Translations under genes and position numbers: made by a program
The notes under the pieces: generated by a model
Database searches by the model: none
The model's input: the letters and a program-made list of their open reading frames with translations, nothing else
What the model was told of the DNA's origin: nothing
NCBI RefSeq assembly: GCF_900639985.1
Contig: NZ_CAAAIM010000001.1
Span: 186,001 to 250,000, forward strand
Length of the DNA: 64,000 bases
Direction of reading: 5' to 3'
Source of the DNA: Legionella rowbothamii
GTDB taxonomy: Bacteria; Pseudomonadota; Gammaproteobacteria; Legionellales; Legionellaceae
In this document: positions 63,699 through 64,000 of the stretch, piece after piece
How positions within the stretch are numbered: the stretch's first letter is position 1
Layout of the letters: each line of letters starts with the position of its first letter

Positions 63699-63723
63699 TA
63701 TGGCGCTTTTTAAATACACACAC

Positions 63724-63797
63724 GTTTCGGCACGTACGTTAGGGTCCCTTGGGGTGGCGTATGGGGAACGTGGAGGCATAACCCTGGAGAAATAATA
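63724..63797 (+). promoter_or_regulatory. rpsB 5' leader, probable S2 autoregulatory region
   Basis: The leader between promoter and rpsB is unusually GC-rich for this genome and contains GGGTCCC, a G-rich stretch and CATAACCCTGG before the ribosome binding site GGAGA (63786-63790). In E. coli and relatives, the rpsB leader is conserved and bound by S2 to repress translation. The role here is by analogy; the structure was not computed. Confidence 0.45.
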
Positions 63798-64000
63798 ATG
63801 AATGTAAGTATGCGTGAATTGCTCGAAGCGGGCGCTCATTTTGGACATAGAACACGTTTCTGGAATCCTGAAATGGGAGAGTACATTTTTGGTGCTCGTA
63901 ATAAGATCCACATCATCAATCTTGAAAGAACGATGGTTATGTTAAACGACGTAGTTAACTACGTTGGTCGTTTGGCTTCTAACAAAGCTAAAATCCTTTT
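63798..64000 (+). CDS. rpsB: 30S ribosomal protein S2, N-terminal part
   Basis: The first 67 residues of S2, cut by the window end. [20 protein letters not shown] and [14 protein letters not shown] are family hallmarks. The ATG at 63798 has GGAGA seven bases upstream. In most bacteria tsf follows. Confidence 0.95.
   Translation, partial: MNVSMRELLEAGAHFGHRTRFWNPEMGEYIFGARNKIHIINLERTMVMLNDVVNYVGRLASNKAKIL

Noticed and set aside
63687..63911. Minus-strand open frame over the rpsB start
   Set aside because: Shadow of rpsB and its leader; rpsB is unambiguous.
1..64000. CRISPR arrays, prophage genes or intact insertion sequences
   Set aside because: No regularly spaced direct repeats, transposase, integrase or phage structural genes were seen on either strand.

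Overview
The window reads as chromosome of a Legionella species. Base composition is AT-rich. The lssY-lssZ pair, the AceE/AceF/Lpd cluster behind ampE, a bio cluster with BioH next to BioF and BioD, and a DXD glycosyltransferase that looks like a secreted effector all fit that genus. No tRNA, rRNA, CRISPR array or intact insertion sequence was seen. The lss genes stop at lssZ here, with no ABC transporter genes beside them; from memory that pattern is typical of non-pneumophila species, so I do not name a species.

Layout. 1-7735 (+): tail of a POT peptide transporter, mnmC, a PHP nuclease, a YciO protein, then the tight trpS-scpA-scpB-rluB operon. 7957-13821 (-): a YafK-type L,D-transpeptidase, lssZ, lssY, lipB, a DUF493 protein and dacA. 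14131-23946 (+): rlpA, a CPA2 antiporter, ampE, a Cys-rich lipoprotein, aceE-aceF-lpd and rimI. 24030-25553: a gene of unknown function flanked by two near-copies of an array of DnaA-box-like sites. 25763-29313: rlmD and relA. 29314-40094: an accessory island with a one-protein NRPS-PKS assembly line (A-PCP-KS-AT-KR-ACP-TE) followed 3 bases later by a tripartite hybrid histidine kinase; both edges carry gene remnants. 40095-48739: a Mth938-like protein, alaC, an RpfE-like protein, recJ, dusA, secA and mutT. 48789-53168: a phosphodiesterase-superfamily enzyme, a two-domain c-type cytochrome, coaE, a duplicated Cys-rich secreted protein and an EAL protein. 53180-58136: bioA divergent from bioB-bioF-bioH-bioD. 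58317-60800: a bufferin-type (DUF2282) peptide, YceI, cytochrome b561, a second YceI and a small secreted protein. 60927-63630 (-): tenA under a TPP riboswitch, then a TcdB/SetA-like glycosyltransferase. 63798-end: start of rpsB.

Most genes are housekeeping. The parts worth attention are the NRPS-PKS/kinase pair, whose adenylation pocket reads close to the valine code and whose acyltransferase has the malonyl signature; the duplicated DnaA-box arrays; the bufferin peptide without visible maturation genes; the degenerate phosphatase domain in LssY; the inverted duplication in the bioA/bioB control region; and three families of short palindromic repeats scattered between genes.
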